NCBI GenBank assembly: GCA_000697665.1
Contig: KL197731.1
Location: 26,311-90,310, forward strand
Source of the DNA: Jaapia argillacea MUCL 33604
Lineage: Eukaryota > Basidiomycota > Agaricomycetes > Jaapiales > Jaapiaceae
Reading direction: 5' to 3'
Length of the DNA stretch: 64,000 bases
The first letter of the stretch is position 1. Each line of letters begins with the position of its first letter. Position numbers and translations under genes: made by a program. The notes beneath the pieces are model-generated. The model searched no databases. It was not told the DNA's origin and saw nothing but the letters and a program-made list of their open reading frames with translations. This document shows positions 10,903-22,252 of the stretch, in pieces.

Positions 10903-12440
10903 TCATTTCGGCCAGGGCATGAGATTGGAGGAAGTCTGCGCAAGCTGCCTTTCGCCATATTGTCGCTGATTTGTTTCTGTTTTCACAACATTCGTATCAG
11001 ATTGATATGTCAGGGAATAGAAGCCTCACCTTGGTTAGAGCCGCCTGGTGAACGTGGACATTCTCAAGGCTACCACTCCATTGTGCTGTGGTCCTCCCGA
11101 GAAACTTCTTAGCGCCAATGACGACCGCGATCTAGCAAATCAAGCGTAAACGTGGAGTGTCGCTGCGAAAAGGTGATCACTCACATCTTTAGCAGGAAAG
11201 ACACGATGGTTAGCGCTCAGTTCGGTATCCTCCAGGCCATTGACATACGTCTTGAACGTGTCACAACCGGTGGTACTGAATACGAGTGCGACATGGAACC
11301 ACACACCCAGCGGTGGGAGTTCCGTCTTTCCTTGGTATCCCACCAAGTCATCGCGCCGCGCGCTGGACGCGTATGAGAATTGTAGCACGTTCTTCTGGGG
11401 AGCGGGTGGAAGAGCAAGTGCTAAAAGCGATTTTTCACATTGGGGGGATTCGAAGGATATGATTGAGCGCGGGTGTGTTCGGTCGTCGCAGAACACCCAG
11501 GCTAGAAGTGTAAAGTCATTTTGCAGATTGATATCCAACGGCTGCTCAATAAAGCTCATACTCTGGCAATCAGCGGGGCTGGAAAAGTTCTTTACTAGTT
11601 AGTCGACGGGTACAGAGAGAGATGTTTACCTGCAATTTAGACGGAATGTGAAACTAAACAAGGGAACTGTGTCGGCGCCTAGAGGCTGAAAAACCCATAG
11701 AAACTCCTCCTTGATAGCCGAGTCCGATTCACTATTAGGAATAGCAAGTTTAACCTATCCCGAAGGAGGCAATGAGTCACTGTGCAAAAGATCGTGCTAT
11801 GGGACAATGAGCGTACCAGAGTCGATGAATTTCCGTCAGGGAGGTACCAGCACAACGAAGAATTTTCGATGAGACCCACACTGAAGGTGAAGTGAAACAA
11901 TAGTCACACAGAGCCAGACATAACGGCAAGATCCATTCGCACATGTAATGGCCAGCACGACTCCCTTCGCGAACGTACCATCTTGTCGGCGTGCTTGTTG
12001 TCCTTCGGCCCACGACGGTCCCACCGCTGTCGGTTCTCACAGCCGGAGGAGAAGGCCGGGAGGTAACCCATAACTCTTCTTTCTGGTTCACTATGGAGTA
12101 GGTATCGTTACCATACTTCGTCACGATCCACTGCCAGGATAAAGGATCGATGTCAGCGCAGATCGTCGTGATCATTTCAGGAACCACAACTCGCCTTGAT
12201 CACGTCGTCCGTGAGATCATGATGTTTCGCGGCACACAAGGCTGTGCCATCTTCGTCGGGATCAGCGAGTGAGATGAGATGATCTGACGCCTTGTTGGAT
12301 ATTGCGTACGTCCCCCCTTCCAACTTCCCAAAGGTAATCATCATCCGCCCCTTGCGGTTGGGCCTCTCCAGCGGGACGGTGTCTATCACATGTGGTTGGC
12401 CCAGGGGTCCCTGGTCGAAAATATTAATGAGCGTAGGCAT
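10903..12440 (-). CDS. Beta-trefoil (I66/ricin-B-like) plus LamG/ConA-like two-domain protein
   Basis: Seven exons (12195-12440, 11943-12130, 11817-11880, 11630-11754, 11185-11578, 11030-11131, 10903-10944) keep one frame for 386 residues. Residues about 33-190 match the small beta-trefoil proteins encoded at 17091-17688 segment by segment (KLEGGTYAISN, KWIVTKYGNDTYSI, ENSSLCWYLPDG, VKLAIPN, LWVFQPL), with the same three intron positions. The second half looks like a laminin-G/concanavalin-A-like jelly roll: NDFTLLAWVF, GVWFHVALVF, TYVNGLED, then an exon with IGAKKFLGR and GSLENVHVHQAAL. LamG domains usually bind glycans or proteins. There is no signal peptide, so a cytosolic place is likely. 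Intron 1 appears to start with GC (AAG/GCGAGT). An internal ATG at 12344 would match the family's usual N-terminus and give 354 residues. Confidence 0.65.
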
Positions 12441-13356
12441 TGAGAAGCTAGTTGCGGGTCAAGGGGTTCGCGATCGTATTGCAACTTGGGGCGCCCATCG
12501 TCTTTGTTTACACAAGTAATGCCGGGCGCTTCCTGCAGCCGACTCGAATCGGACGTACGGTTCAAAGTGATATGATGTCATTGTCTCTGTGTCCCACAAC
12601 ACAAACTCTCATCTCAAACATAGTCAAGTGGAGTGCTACTACCAACTCGAACCGAGGGACACAGGTTCTTTCCCACACGCACCGATGATTGAGAAACTAC
12701 CAGTTGGTCACTACTCGCAGCGTACAGCGCCTTTTGTCCCTTCCAGCGCAATCTGAGGGGTGGCGATCGTCGAGCTGGTATGTGGGTGCGAAGTTCTAGC
12801 CTGGGGACTCATTAGGAGGAAGGTCAGCAAGTAGGGTTAGGGCAGAAGGGTGTAAGAAGTGGCGGAGAAGGATGGAAGTGGACCGTGTATCGAAAATGGT
12901 GCCTGTTCAACCAAGCAACGACTCGAAGTTCCGTGCGATGTCGGAAATCTGGAATGCCCTTCTAGAAATTCCGAATATTAATTTCGCCTGTTACTTGCAA
13001 TCACTGTATGATTTCCTTTCCACGATCCGCCACAATCAATACCTTTGGCTAGCCTGCCATTCGCTCGAGCACCCCACTCGTTGGTTGCCTCGGTTTCTCG
13101 AAATCCCACTCGAAAGGTATACCGACAGCCCCCTGGTTCACCAGGACAAGGTTATATCTGGACAAAATCTGTACCGCAGGGTCCTGCTGAGCCACGCAGT
13201 TCGATATAGGAGATGTGTGCTAGACGTTTGTTGCAGAAATCACCACAAAAACAAAATCAAAGACGATGTTGGTTGCTCCATGCCGCGTAAAACACATCAA
13301 TTCGTCGCTCGCAAACATACATTGTACAACTGAAAATCGATTCCTCTGCATACTGC
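12441..13356. other. Intergenic, one unsupported open frame
   Basis: A 153-codon plus-strand frame (12872-13333) contains no recognisable domain and lacks clear splice or promoter context; I do not call it. From about 13286 the DNA belongs to the segmental duplication whose other copy starts near 17020. Confidence 0.45.
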
Positions 13357-14254
13357 TCAAGCTTGAGCCCTAATGAAGTTCCACTTGTCCTTGTCATTAG
13401 CAGCCGAGTCCAACTTGACCTAGAAACAAGTCAGCAATTGATTTCGGGGGCTCTCGCCCAGAACATGACCTACAGCTGTCTTATCGGTGCCGCTCACAAG
13501 ACCCCAGAAGAGCGAATCATTGTTGTTCGGATAGATGCTGAATCAATCGCACCCACAGTTAGCCATGGCCAGAGGGGTAACAGAACCGAGGTCCTCACAG
13601 ATATTGGCCTTTGGTACTGGTTTCCTTGATGACCCATTGATACTGGTCGAGACCTGNNNNNNNNNNNNNNNNNNNNAGTTCCACTTGTCCTTGTCATTAG
13701 CAGCCGAGTCCAACTTGACCTAGAAACAAGTCAGCAATTGATTTCGGGGGCTCTCGCCCAGAACATGACCTACAGCTGTCTTATCGGTGCCGCTCACAAG
13801 ACCCCAGAAGAGCGAATCATTGTTGTTCGGATAGATGCTGAATCAATCGCACCCACAGTTAGCCATGGCCAGAGGGGTAACAGAACCGAGGTCCTCACAG
13901 ATATTGGCCTTTGGTACTGGTTTCCTTGATGACCCATTGATACTGGTCAGACCTGGCAGCAACGCGATCGCCAGAGCTGGGAGCAGCGCCGACATAGGCA
14001 TAGTTGGCGAAGACGTAGTTGGCAACAAGGTACTTGTCGCTGCTGAGCAAGGTGATGTTCCACTGGGTGGAATGGTCAGCGTAATTCAGCGTGATCAGAC
14101 GAGTTTGACATACCTTGGTGTCATCGTTATCGGTATCCTTGCTAGCGATGACGGCGGATCCGGTATTGGCGTCTGGGAGAGTCGCAAAAGCACCGCTGTC
14201 GACATTCTTGATGCGGTAGGTGCCGCTTTGGAGCTTTCCGGTGACGTTAGACAT
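13357..14254 (-). CDS. Small beta-trefoil protein (I66-inhibitor-like), copy 1, interrupted by an assembly gap
   Basis: From the ATG at 14254 the exons are 14114-14254, 13899-14062, 13774-13837 and a last exon that starts at 13719 and runs into the N-gap. The sequence left of the gap repeats the same region, so the true last exon is probably the left-hand copy 13357-13419. Joined across the artefact, the protein is the same length (143 residues) as copy 2, with the motifs KLQSGTYRIKN, WNITLL, QWVIKETS, DSLFWGL and KWNFIRA. This pattern resembles fungal peptidase-inhibitor family I66 (cospin-like) and ricin-B-like lectins, cytosolic beta-trefoil proteins often active against foreign proteases or glycans. 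No signal peptide. Exon 3 is 64 nt, as in the two fusion genes nearby. A TATA box is at 14321. Confidence 0.65.
13377..13955. repeat. Direct repeat around a 20-N gap, likely an uncollapsed contig overlap
   Basis: 13377-13656 and 13677-13955 are the same sequence apart from about one inserted base (GGTCGAG versus GGTCAG next to the gap), offset by exactly 300 bases and separated by 20 N. The second copy of this locus at 17100-17390 has the segment only once. This is best explained by overlapping contig ends that were joined without merging. Confidence 0.85.
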
Positions 14255-14320
14255 GTTGGTTGGTAGATTCGAAGAGCTGTAAGAGATGTGGGATGAGGTT
14301 TGAAGTGAGATGGCCTGGGT

Positions 14321-14330
14321 TTATATGTGG
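14321..14330 (-). promoter_or_regulatory. TATA box of beta-trefoil copy 1
   Basis: The minus strand reads CACATATAAA, 67-76 bp before the ATG at 14254. In copy 2 the equivalent site has drifted to CATATAGAC. Confidence 0.5.
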
Positions 14331-14399
14331 TTTTACGACGCGCCCCATGGGGCCATTCCATGGTTGGATACAGCTCTATCTATAGACCGCATAGTACGA

Positions 14400-15610
14400 G
14401 TGATCATCCGATCATACCAAATCGTCCCGCTTGGTAATGTTGCGAGTAGAGCGGGAATGTTCAAGGTCTAGAGAGAAATCCCAGAAGGAGACAGGGCCAG
14501 CCTACATCAACGAGTCATGCCAGATGGAGCGTGCATTCAACACAAACGGATTGTGAACTCGATGAACCTTCTGGTCAACATGGAGGTCCCCCTGATCCAA
14601 AAAAACCCCAAGGGGCTTGGAGAACCTCGTGAAAGCAAACTATCACGTCGGAGCTGCTCTCCCTCCGACTAGCATCGAAATGAGTACCCCAAATCCAAGG
14701 CATGTAGATTTCGCCATCGCACCTCACTGTTGAGTCACTGCACGGTGGCAGTGGCGAGAAAACTCTAGAAAGACGACCGCCTGACATCGCCGATCTTTAA
14801 CACCACTGGAGTAAGGTAAGGGTACCCCAAAATAAAGTTGAGCTTTACACACCGTCGGAAAACCCTCTGTCAATGGCCCGGTAAACCCTCGGCCTTGGTT
14901 GCCAGTGAGAAATATTTCAAATGCATGTCTCAATAGCGGCAGAGGGTATTAGCGGACGCCATAATGAACGGGTACAGGATATGTCCATTAAGCCAAGGCA
15001 TGTCATGGATCACCAGGATGACGAGCGAAGGGGACTTACTGCGCTGAAATGTTACAATCTGTCGTATGGTGCATTGGGTATCATTTCGGCATCAATTAAA
15101 TCCAATGGTGGTTCAGCTCAGTGGTCCTGTAGGAAACGGGGGAGTTCTCGATCCAGGATGTATCGACTTCAAGTTCGTGATTGCCAGAACAGAGAACAGT
15201 TCAAACATTGGCGCCCGGGTGTGACAGAGTCACAACATACCATGTGACCCAGTCAGTGTTCGGCCTCCTCAATCCACTCACGAACGTTGCGAGGACTTCT
15301 GCCAAATTCCGACCAATCAATGTCCCCATCACCCACGAAACGTTCATTAATGCTCCATTCCCTGAGTAATATTAGACCAGGATACCAATGCGCCCAATGT
15401 GGTCCTCATTGCGTCTCGCACGCGTACACGTTTGTGACGCAGAATTGCGCAAGGCTAGTGCCATTCCATCCTGTGCATATGACCGCAGCCTCACCGACAG
15501 GGTCCGTCTGGTCTTGTTCATTTGGAGGACGAAAACCTTCGTCTGGCTTCTGTCCCCTTGCTCTGCGAGGGTCCTCGACATGAGAATCAATTGATCACCT
15601 TGCCCCGTCG
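14400..15610. repeat. Left copy of a decayed segmental duplication (relics of an unknown minus-strand gene)
   Basis: This stretch aligns in order with 17830-19480, for example 14540-14640 with 17960-18075, 14990-15020 with 18470-18500 and 19010-19045, 15270-15340 with 19170-19235, and 15370-15590 with 19255-19470. On the minus strand pieces look formerly coding (PWLNGHILYPF, matching DTPWVDGHMLNPF and DTPWLDGGMSNPF in the other copies), but stops and frame changes are frequent. I do not recognise the protein. Confidence 0.6.
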
Positions 15611-15937
15611 GATCATGTGCTCCCGATCGCAGGGTTCAACAAAGGTGCCTCGTTCTGCTGCAGGCTCATATCACTGGCAGGAACTGGTATTTTCGGATTA
15701 CTGATGTTGCGCGGATTTGACGATGATCCCCAGACCATACACAGACTAGTCCACCAAGCCTCAGAGTGTGCGGGGAGACGAAATCGCCGAGTTGTGTCCA
15801 TGCCACTCGGTGAAACAGTGGACATCTCGTGCCACCTGCTTCAAGAAGAAGCATGTTCGATCCCGAGCTTTTGGCTTGAGGGAAGATGCGAAAACGAGAC
15901 AGATCACGAAGGAGGTCATGAATGTTACGGCAGAACA

Positions 15938-16110
15938 TTAGTTCATAGCATGAGCACACTGAGCTACGAAGGAACGCCATTCGGGGGTTTGGAAAGGGCG
16001 ACACTAGTACTTGTGCACTTCTCGCTGTCTGTTGGCGAACTTGAATTTGTCATGGGCGGGGAGATCCAACCTAAAACCTTAAGTACCAATCGGAGAAGAG
16101 AAGTATCTGT
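15938..16110. repeat. Dispersed repeat with a tRNA A-box-like core, copy 1
   Basis: It aligns with about 22353-22500. Both copies contain, on the minus strand, a GTAGCTCAGT core; copy 2 reads TAGCTCAGTTGG, a full match to the RNA polymerase III A-box consensus. No foldable tRNA could be built from either copy. It may be a tRNA-derived short element. Confidence 0.4.
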
Positions 16111-16186
16111 CTATTAGACTAAGGTTTAATTATACTAGGAGAGAACGTGAAGTTGCATGAAAAGGGGACATCTGGGATTGTTCGAT

Positions 16187-17020
16187 TTAGTAGTCGTCTC
16201 GCGGAGTTGAAAACTCGGGAGGACCCATGTAGCAGTGTACGGTAAACTCCACAGATACACTGTTGTTGAGCTCGACGTTCTGCATGATGGTGCCATCGGC
16301 GACCCTCCAGTCCCCGTGATCCCCCCAAATTTCCTCCCAAATTTCCTCGGAACCACGTGCATAATGGGCACATGTGACTCAGCGCGACATCCTTCAGATT
16401 CGGTCTTACCCTCCAGGCCGAATACTGCTCCTGTCATCGACTTGGAGCCTTTGTCACCCCCACCTCGGAAACCATCGTATAACTCCCTGCGTACAGCTAG
16501 TGGGTCAATTTCGACTTCGGGATGGGGAGGATCGTTGACTATCCCATGACCTTCAAGTTCCGTCCTGTGAATTTGACCAAGACCCCCCGTCTTGTCGAAA
16601 GGTACATAGGATTGAAACATACTGTCGAGGAACCGCGCGAGCCGTGCCTCGTGATGCAGCTATAAGTTAGTTCCATCAATAGACGAGGTCAGGGCTAAGG
16701 AGTTTCGCTCCCCTCTTACCAACTCGAATGCGACGACGCGAACCGTCCTCACGTGAGATCTCGCCAATTTGATCTCTTCGCCCCAGAACCTTTGCGCCGA
16801 TGGACCAAGAAGGAAAGTACGCCTTGTTTTCATCGGACAGGAAGTAGGGGGATGAGGGTTGCGTGGGGGACAAGTGCATACTCGCCGTCGACCGATTCAG
16901 AGACACGGAGTTTGAGTCGCTAATCCTTTCCCGTATGACATCCGCCTCAAAACAGGGGGGGCTTTTCAGAAGCTCATTGGACACAAATGATATCAATGTC
17001 GGTCCCTCCAGTAATGTCGT
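16187..17020 (-). pseudogene. Partial gene of unknown function, 5' end apparently lost at the duplication breakpoint
   Basis: Several adjoining minus-strand segments look coding: an exon with LISFVSNELLKSPP, PSSPYFLSDENKAYFPSW and GAKVLGRRDQIGEIS (about 16725-17015), an exon with LARFLDSMFQSYVPF and GQIHRTELEGHG (about 16500-16660), and a last exon with VADGTIMQNVELNNS, VEFTVHCYMGPPEF and a TAA at 16187. Plausible short introns join them. I do not recognise the family. The coding signal stops at about 17020, exactly where near-identity with the 13286 region begins, so the 5' part was probably replaced when the beta-trefoil segment was duplicated here. Confidence 0.45.
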
Positions 17021-17090
17021 CGTAAAACACATCAATTCATACTCGCAAACATACATTGTACAACTGAAAATCGATTCCTCTGCATACTGC

Positions 17091-17688
17091 TCAAGCTTGA
17101 GCCCTAATGAAGTTCCACTTGTCCTTGTCATTAGCAGCCGAGTCCAACTTGACCTAGAAACAAGTCAGCAATTGATTTCGGGGGCTGTCACCCAGAACAT
17201 GACCTACAGCTGTCTTATCGGTGCCGCTCACAAGACCCCAGAAGAGCGAATCATTGTTGTTCGGATAGATGCTGAATCAACCGCATCCACAGTTAGCCAT
17301 GGCTAGAGGGGTAACAGAACCGAGGTCCTCACAGATATTGGCCTTTGGTACTGGTTTCCTTGATGACCCATTGATACTGGTCAGACCTGGCAGCAACGCG
17401 ATCGCCAGAGCTGGGAGCAGCGCCGACATAGGCATAGTTGGCGAAGACGTAGTTGGCAACAAGGTACTTGTCGCTGCTGAGCAAGGTGATGTTCCACTGG
17501 GTGGAATGGTCAGCGTAATTCAGCGTGATCAGACGAGTTTGACATACCTTGGTGTCATCGTTATCGGTATCCTTGCTAGCGATGACGGCGGATCCGGTAT
17601 TGGCGTCTGGGAGAGTCGCAAAAGCACCGCTGTCGACATTCTTGATGCGGTAGGTGCCGCTTTGGAGCTTTCCGGTGACGTTAGACAT
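17091..17688 (-). CDS. Small beta-trefoil protein (I66-inhibitor-like), copy 2, intact
   Basis: Four exons (17548-17688, 17333-17496, 17208-17271, 17091-17153) encode 143 residues. The chain is three similar beta-rich segments, with KLQSGTYRIKN, SAVIASKDTDND, KWNITLLSSDKYLVAN, QWVIKETSTKGQY, NDSLFWGLVSG and KWNFIRA, as in beta-trefoil proteins of peptidase inhibitor family I66 and ricin-B-like lectins. No signal peptide; such fungal proteins are usually cytosolic and can inhibit trypsin-like proteases or bind sugars. Which of these applies cannot be decided from sequence. It is near-identical to copy 1 through coding, introns and about 150 bp of promoter. The same domain with the same introns is fused to other domains at 10903-12440 and 23218-26051. 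Confidence 0.75.
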
Positions 17689-17829
17689 ATTGGTTGGTAG
17701 ATTCGAAGAGCTGTAAGAGATGTGGGATGAGGTTTGAAGTGAGATGGCCTGAGTCTATATGTGGTTTTACGACACGCACCACGGGGCCGTTCCATGGTTG
17801 GATACAGCTCTATCCACGGACCACACAGT

Positions 17830-19740
17830 GCGAGTGATCATCCGACCGTGCCAAAATCGTCCCGCTTGGTAATGTCACGAGTAGAGCGGGAATGTTCAAG
17901 TTCTAGAGAGAACCCCCAGAAGGAAAAGGGTCAACTTAGATCAACGAGTCATGCCAGATGGAGCGTGCATTCGACACAAACGGATTGTGAGCTCGATGAA
18001 CCTTCCAGTCAACATGGAGGTCCCCCTGATCCAAAAAACCTCAAGGGGCTTGGAGAACCTCGTGAAAGCCAACTATCACGTCGGAGCTGCTCTCTCTCCG
18101 ACTGGCATCGAAATGAGCACCCCAAATGCAAGCCAAGTGGATTCGCCATCTCACCTCAATACGACCATGATTAGATGGGGTGTACCCCAAAACAAAGTTG
18201 TGCGCCGGGGTAGACAGAGACTTGATGTGGGACATCCGCCTGAATTGGTCAAGAGTATGATCAATTGATTCACGTTCCGACATACCTCAGTAACCTCAGA
18301 CTTCTTGGGCGATATCGATCGGTGATGCTCTTGATGCGTACATATTTGCAGACCGTCAAAAAACCCTTTGTCCATGGCCCACTGAATCCTCAGCCTTGGC
18401 TGGGAAAAACGTCAAATACGCGTCAGGATATATCCACGGCCATACTGAATGGGTTCAGCATATGTCCGTCAACCCAGGGCGTGTCGTGGATCACGAGGGT
18501 GACTGTTACTCGATGAAGCTTCTGATCAATACGGGGGCTCCTTGAAGCCATAAAATCCACCTAAAGTCCCTTGCAGAACCTTGTGAAATCAAGATCTACA
18601 CCGGTGCAGCGCTCTCTCCGACTGGCGTCAAAATGAGCACCCCATTTGCTAGGTCAGTGAATTTCGCCATCTCACCTCATTGTTGAGTAGCAAGCACCCT
18701 CCGGAAGGACGATCATCTGATACTCCCGATCTTCAATACCACTAGGATGTACCCCAAATGAACGCCGAAGACGAAAGAACCTCCATGGGAGACGTCCATT
18801 CACTGGCAATGTGATCAAGGGTGTGCTCAATCGGCTCCAATTCCAACATACCACACCTCTGGCTTCTGGGGCAATATCGCAGAGTCCCCCTTAGGGATGC
18901 GTACATAGTCACAGAATATTGGAAAATCATCAGCCGTTGTTGAGAAATATACGTGTCTCGAAAACTGTTGAGGATTTTCGAGGTGGCCATACTGAATGGG
19001 TTCGACATACCCCCATCAAGCCAGGGCGTGTCGTAGATCACCAGGGGTGACTGAGCGTACTGAGCCGAACTATGTTGAAGATGGAGCGGGTTGCAGAACG
19101 GTTCAAGCATTGGCAGTGTGACAGAGTCCAAGTCACATGTAAGTAACCCCAGGCTGCGGACCCACTCAACTTCCACTCGCGAACGTTGCAGCGACTTTTG
19201 CTAAATTCCGACCAATCACTGTCTCTACCGCCCACGAAACTTTCATTATTGTTAGACCAGGATGTCGATGTGCTCGGAATAGTCCTCATTTGCGTGCTCA
19301 CGAGGCAGAATTGCGCGGGAGTGCAGGTCTAGTGCTTCCTAGTAGCGCTCCACCCTTTGTATATGACCACAGCTTCGCTTATTGCACCCGTATGGTCTTG
19401 TTCATCCGGGGAACGAAAACCTTCGTCCGGCTTCAGTTTACCCTCTTGCTCTGCGACGATCTATGCCTTCAAGGATACTAGCCACGTGAATCCCCTCGGA
19501 TTGCAACAGCCTCCTACCACCCTCATGTTCTGCGCTCCAGAGTACTGGATTCTTGCCCCGGAGATGCCTGGTTCTACTTCAGCCCCATACCAGGAACTGG
19601 GGTGTTCGGGGAGGTACCCGATGATCACTGCTGGTGGTGACAGATCCGATGATGATACCCATACCAGCTGGATCAGACTAGCACACTTCGTCTCCGCAGA
19701 CCAAAGAACCAGTTTTCGTGTCATTGATTGTGAAATACAG
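17830..19740. repeat. Right copy of the decayed segmental duplication, with an internal repeat
   Basis: Besides matching 14400-15610, this copy contains the same unit twice in tandem: about 17992-18510 and 18511-19050, each with TCGGAGC..CTCTCTCCGACTGGC and ATACTGAATGGGTTC. Minus-strand frames such as VIYDTPWLDGGMSNPF (about 18990-19060) and QLVWVSSSDLSPPAV with GISGARIQYSGAQN (19500-19680) look formerly coding. The latter vaguely recalls DM9/DUF3421 repeats, but stops interrupt it and I do not call a gene. Confidence 0.55.
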
Positions 19741-20020
19741 CCCCCCCTTGACCATTCTACCTGAACGGGCGGCCCTTAGCTCACCCGACCGCAGTCGACG
19801 AGTCTACTGTATCTTTCATGTCACTCTCGAAATTCTTCTGATGACACTGTTGTGTGTCCTGTCCTTCTCGCTACAAGAGTCGTAGGTTCGGACCGGAGTC
19901 TTTGAGTCATTCCATCAACGACCCTTCGTTGTTATCGACAACTTCTGTCCTTCATTGTGAACAGCGTACGGATGGCGACTAGTACTGGTAGTAATACACC
20001 TTTGAATTGACAAGCAGTAT

Positions 20021-22252
20021 TCATACAAATTCAGCAGGGATGAGAGTCGCTGGGCCTTGGCATGTCTTTCCCTAGTCGAAGATGAGGTGTCAAGTTCGGG
20101 GCGCGAAAAATTTATTGGTGCGGACTTACATTCTCAACCCAGAGGATTCGCGCTGAAGGCGAAGTTGAACCAAATGCGATCGCAACCTCGAATTCTAGAT
20201 ACCAGTACGGGCCGTTTGGACCATTTCTCATGGGTAGCTTTCCCTGTAGGTTGGATATATCAGCGTTTATCGTGCATATTTCTTGGATCCCCTCCACGAA
20301 TTTTCCTACAAATGGCGTGACTCTCAGAGACATAAAGACCGAGTGATGCGAACACACCTGCAGAGTCGCAGACCCACTGCGTATTTGCTGCAGTTTCATT
20401 CGCAGTGAATACCGAGGTGTTGAAGTCGGCGAGACGCGCATCTTTGGTTGTGTAGGCTCGATAGTACGACTTCTTTCTTTCTTGGTTATCCTTCAAGAGC
20501 ATACCCTGGATATAATATCATGAGGTCACAAGCACGCAAGAGTAGATCAAACCACTCGCATATGGGACAACTAAGTCCCAACCACCGTTCACGAAATCGC
20601 CATTTGGGTATCGAGCGAAACCTCGTTTAACGTGCTCCGGGTCATGGGAATTGTACGGCACAATGATTCGCTGACCAAATGCAAAACGGGCGGCACGAGC
20701 AACGACACTGTGCTTTAGGAACCAAACGAGAGCCCCGGATACGGCGGCTTTGACACTGCGGTGTTGTTGGTTAGCAGAGGAAAGGTCGCACACGGAGGGG
20801 ACTTACTTTTTCTTGCCGCCTTGGATGACAGGCATGCCTGGCTCATATTCATCCCTCAGCTGATCTTGAAAATAGGGAGAATTTCCGAAGTCTCCCAGGA
20901 GGAGAAGGTGCTGAAGAGGTTCGATATCAAATATGAATAGGAACAGATGCGCGAACGATAACAACCTTTGGATCATTCTTTCCTTTGAGCTCGTTGATAC
21001 CCGAAATGATAAGTTGAATCTCCTTATCGAAGTGCTTCGCTACGTCTTCACTGTTCAAATTTATAAGACAAGCTTTGAATAACAAGGCATTTGACGACTC
21101 ACCGAGGTACTTCCAGTTTTCCGTCAGGGAAATAGTTCTTTTCGGTCTCAACGTCGACGGGGAAGGTGTAGATGTCTTCCGAGGCATCAAATGTGGTCTT
21201 TGCCTTAGAGAATTCTGCTCGCACATCCTCTGAGAGCTTAGCAATTCCTTCGTCGTCGAGCTTGTCCGCGAACATATGGCCAACCATGTCGTCGAACGAA
21301 TCATCGATCAACTCGGATCCTGCCTCGATACCTAGAGAGACATCAGTATCTGTGAGCCCAGTGCCAACCCAGCGTGAGGCTCACATTTCGAGGGGAATCC
21401 TTGTATCTCCTGTAACTTCAATGGAGAGCGTTGGTTGACTGAATACAATGCGATGTCCGTCGTCGAGCCACCAGAATCGCAGACGATGAACTTTGTGCCA
21501 GCCTATAAAATAGCTTGAACGTCGAATGGTAGCACAAATGGCTGCCAACTTACATCCAGTTTGAGTTTGCCTTCCAACATCGCCCAATGAACGGCTGCTT
21601 CAGTTTCGGGAACGAAGGCCGCTTTTAAATCGTCTTTGATGATGCCTGCTGCGACCGCGGCACGGGCTAGAAAGCCATACTCCTGCGTATACCACCCGTT
21701 CGGAACGGTGAAGACGACTTCGACCGTTGGTGCAAGTCGTTGCCAGACCTCGTTCCCAAATTTGCTGACGAAGATGGATCGTGCGTGTTGAAAGAGGTAT
21801 TTCAACCAATCTCTGTATACTGAGTCAATGTTGATGTTTGGCGGGAGAGTCAGGATATTAGCTTTGTCGACCGTAGTTTCGGAGAAGGGGCGCCCGAGTT
21901 GGTGTACATGTCGCTTGAAAGAGTGGACGTAGGCCCATCCCTCTTTCTCCCCCTGCTCCACGATTTTGTCCATCTTCGTCCGACCCCCGTAGGCGCGAGG
22001 AGTGCCACTTTGATCATAAAACATGGCCGTCAAAACCTTGGCTCTCTCAGCTGCCTCAGGCTGGTCAGGCCAAGAGCTAACGTGCTCGACCCGGGGCCTT
22101 TGACCGGGGAGAAGGTACAGAAATGAGACAGCCTGACGATGCGTCAGCGCAGGTCACATCGAGGGGGAAAGGTGACATGCAGATTGTGTGGTCCCAATAT
22201 CGATGGCAAAAACGACCTTGAGTTCACCAGTCCAAACGTCGAGGCTCGCCAT
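20021..22252 (-). CDS. HSPA12-like Hsp70/actin-fold ATPase
   Basis: Ten exons (22181-22252, 21554-22132, 21385-21502, 21103-21331, 20966-21050, 20807-20910, 20560-20755, 20358-20505, 20130-20305, 20021-20071) sum to 1758 nt, 585 residues, typical for fungal HSPA12-type proteins. ATP-site motifs are present: phosphate-1 AIDIGTTQS (16-24), phosphate-2 CDSGGSTTDIALY (about 225-237), and the adenosine-site LLLLGDFGNSPYF (about 363-375). The family shares the Hsp70 nucleotide-binding fold but lacks the normal peptide-binding domain; its role in fungi is largely unknown. Introns 1 and 7 appear to begin with GC instead of GT; the paralog at 23218-26051 has GT at the intron 7 position. The gene is head-to-head with that paralog, 965 bp apart. 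It looks intact. Confidence 0.82.

Noticed and set aside
12872-13333. 153-codon plus-strand frame
   Set aside because: No recognisable domain; its right end lies in the duplicated 3' flank of the trefoil gene and is broken in the second copy.
19461-19724. DM9/DUF3421-like protein gene
   Set aside because: Only a vague resemblance, with stops in the expected frame and decayed flanks; recorded as a relic.
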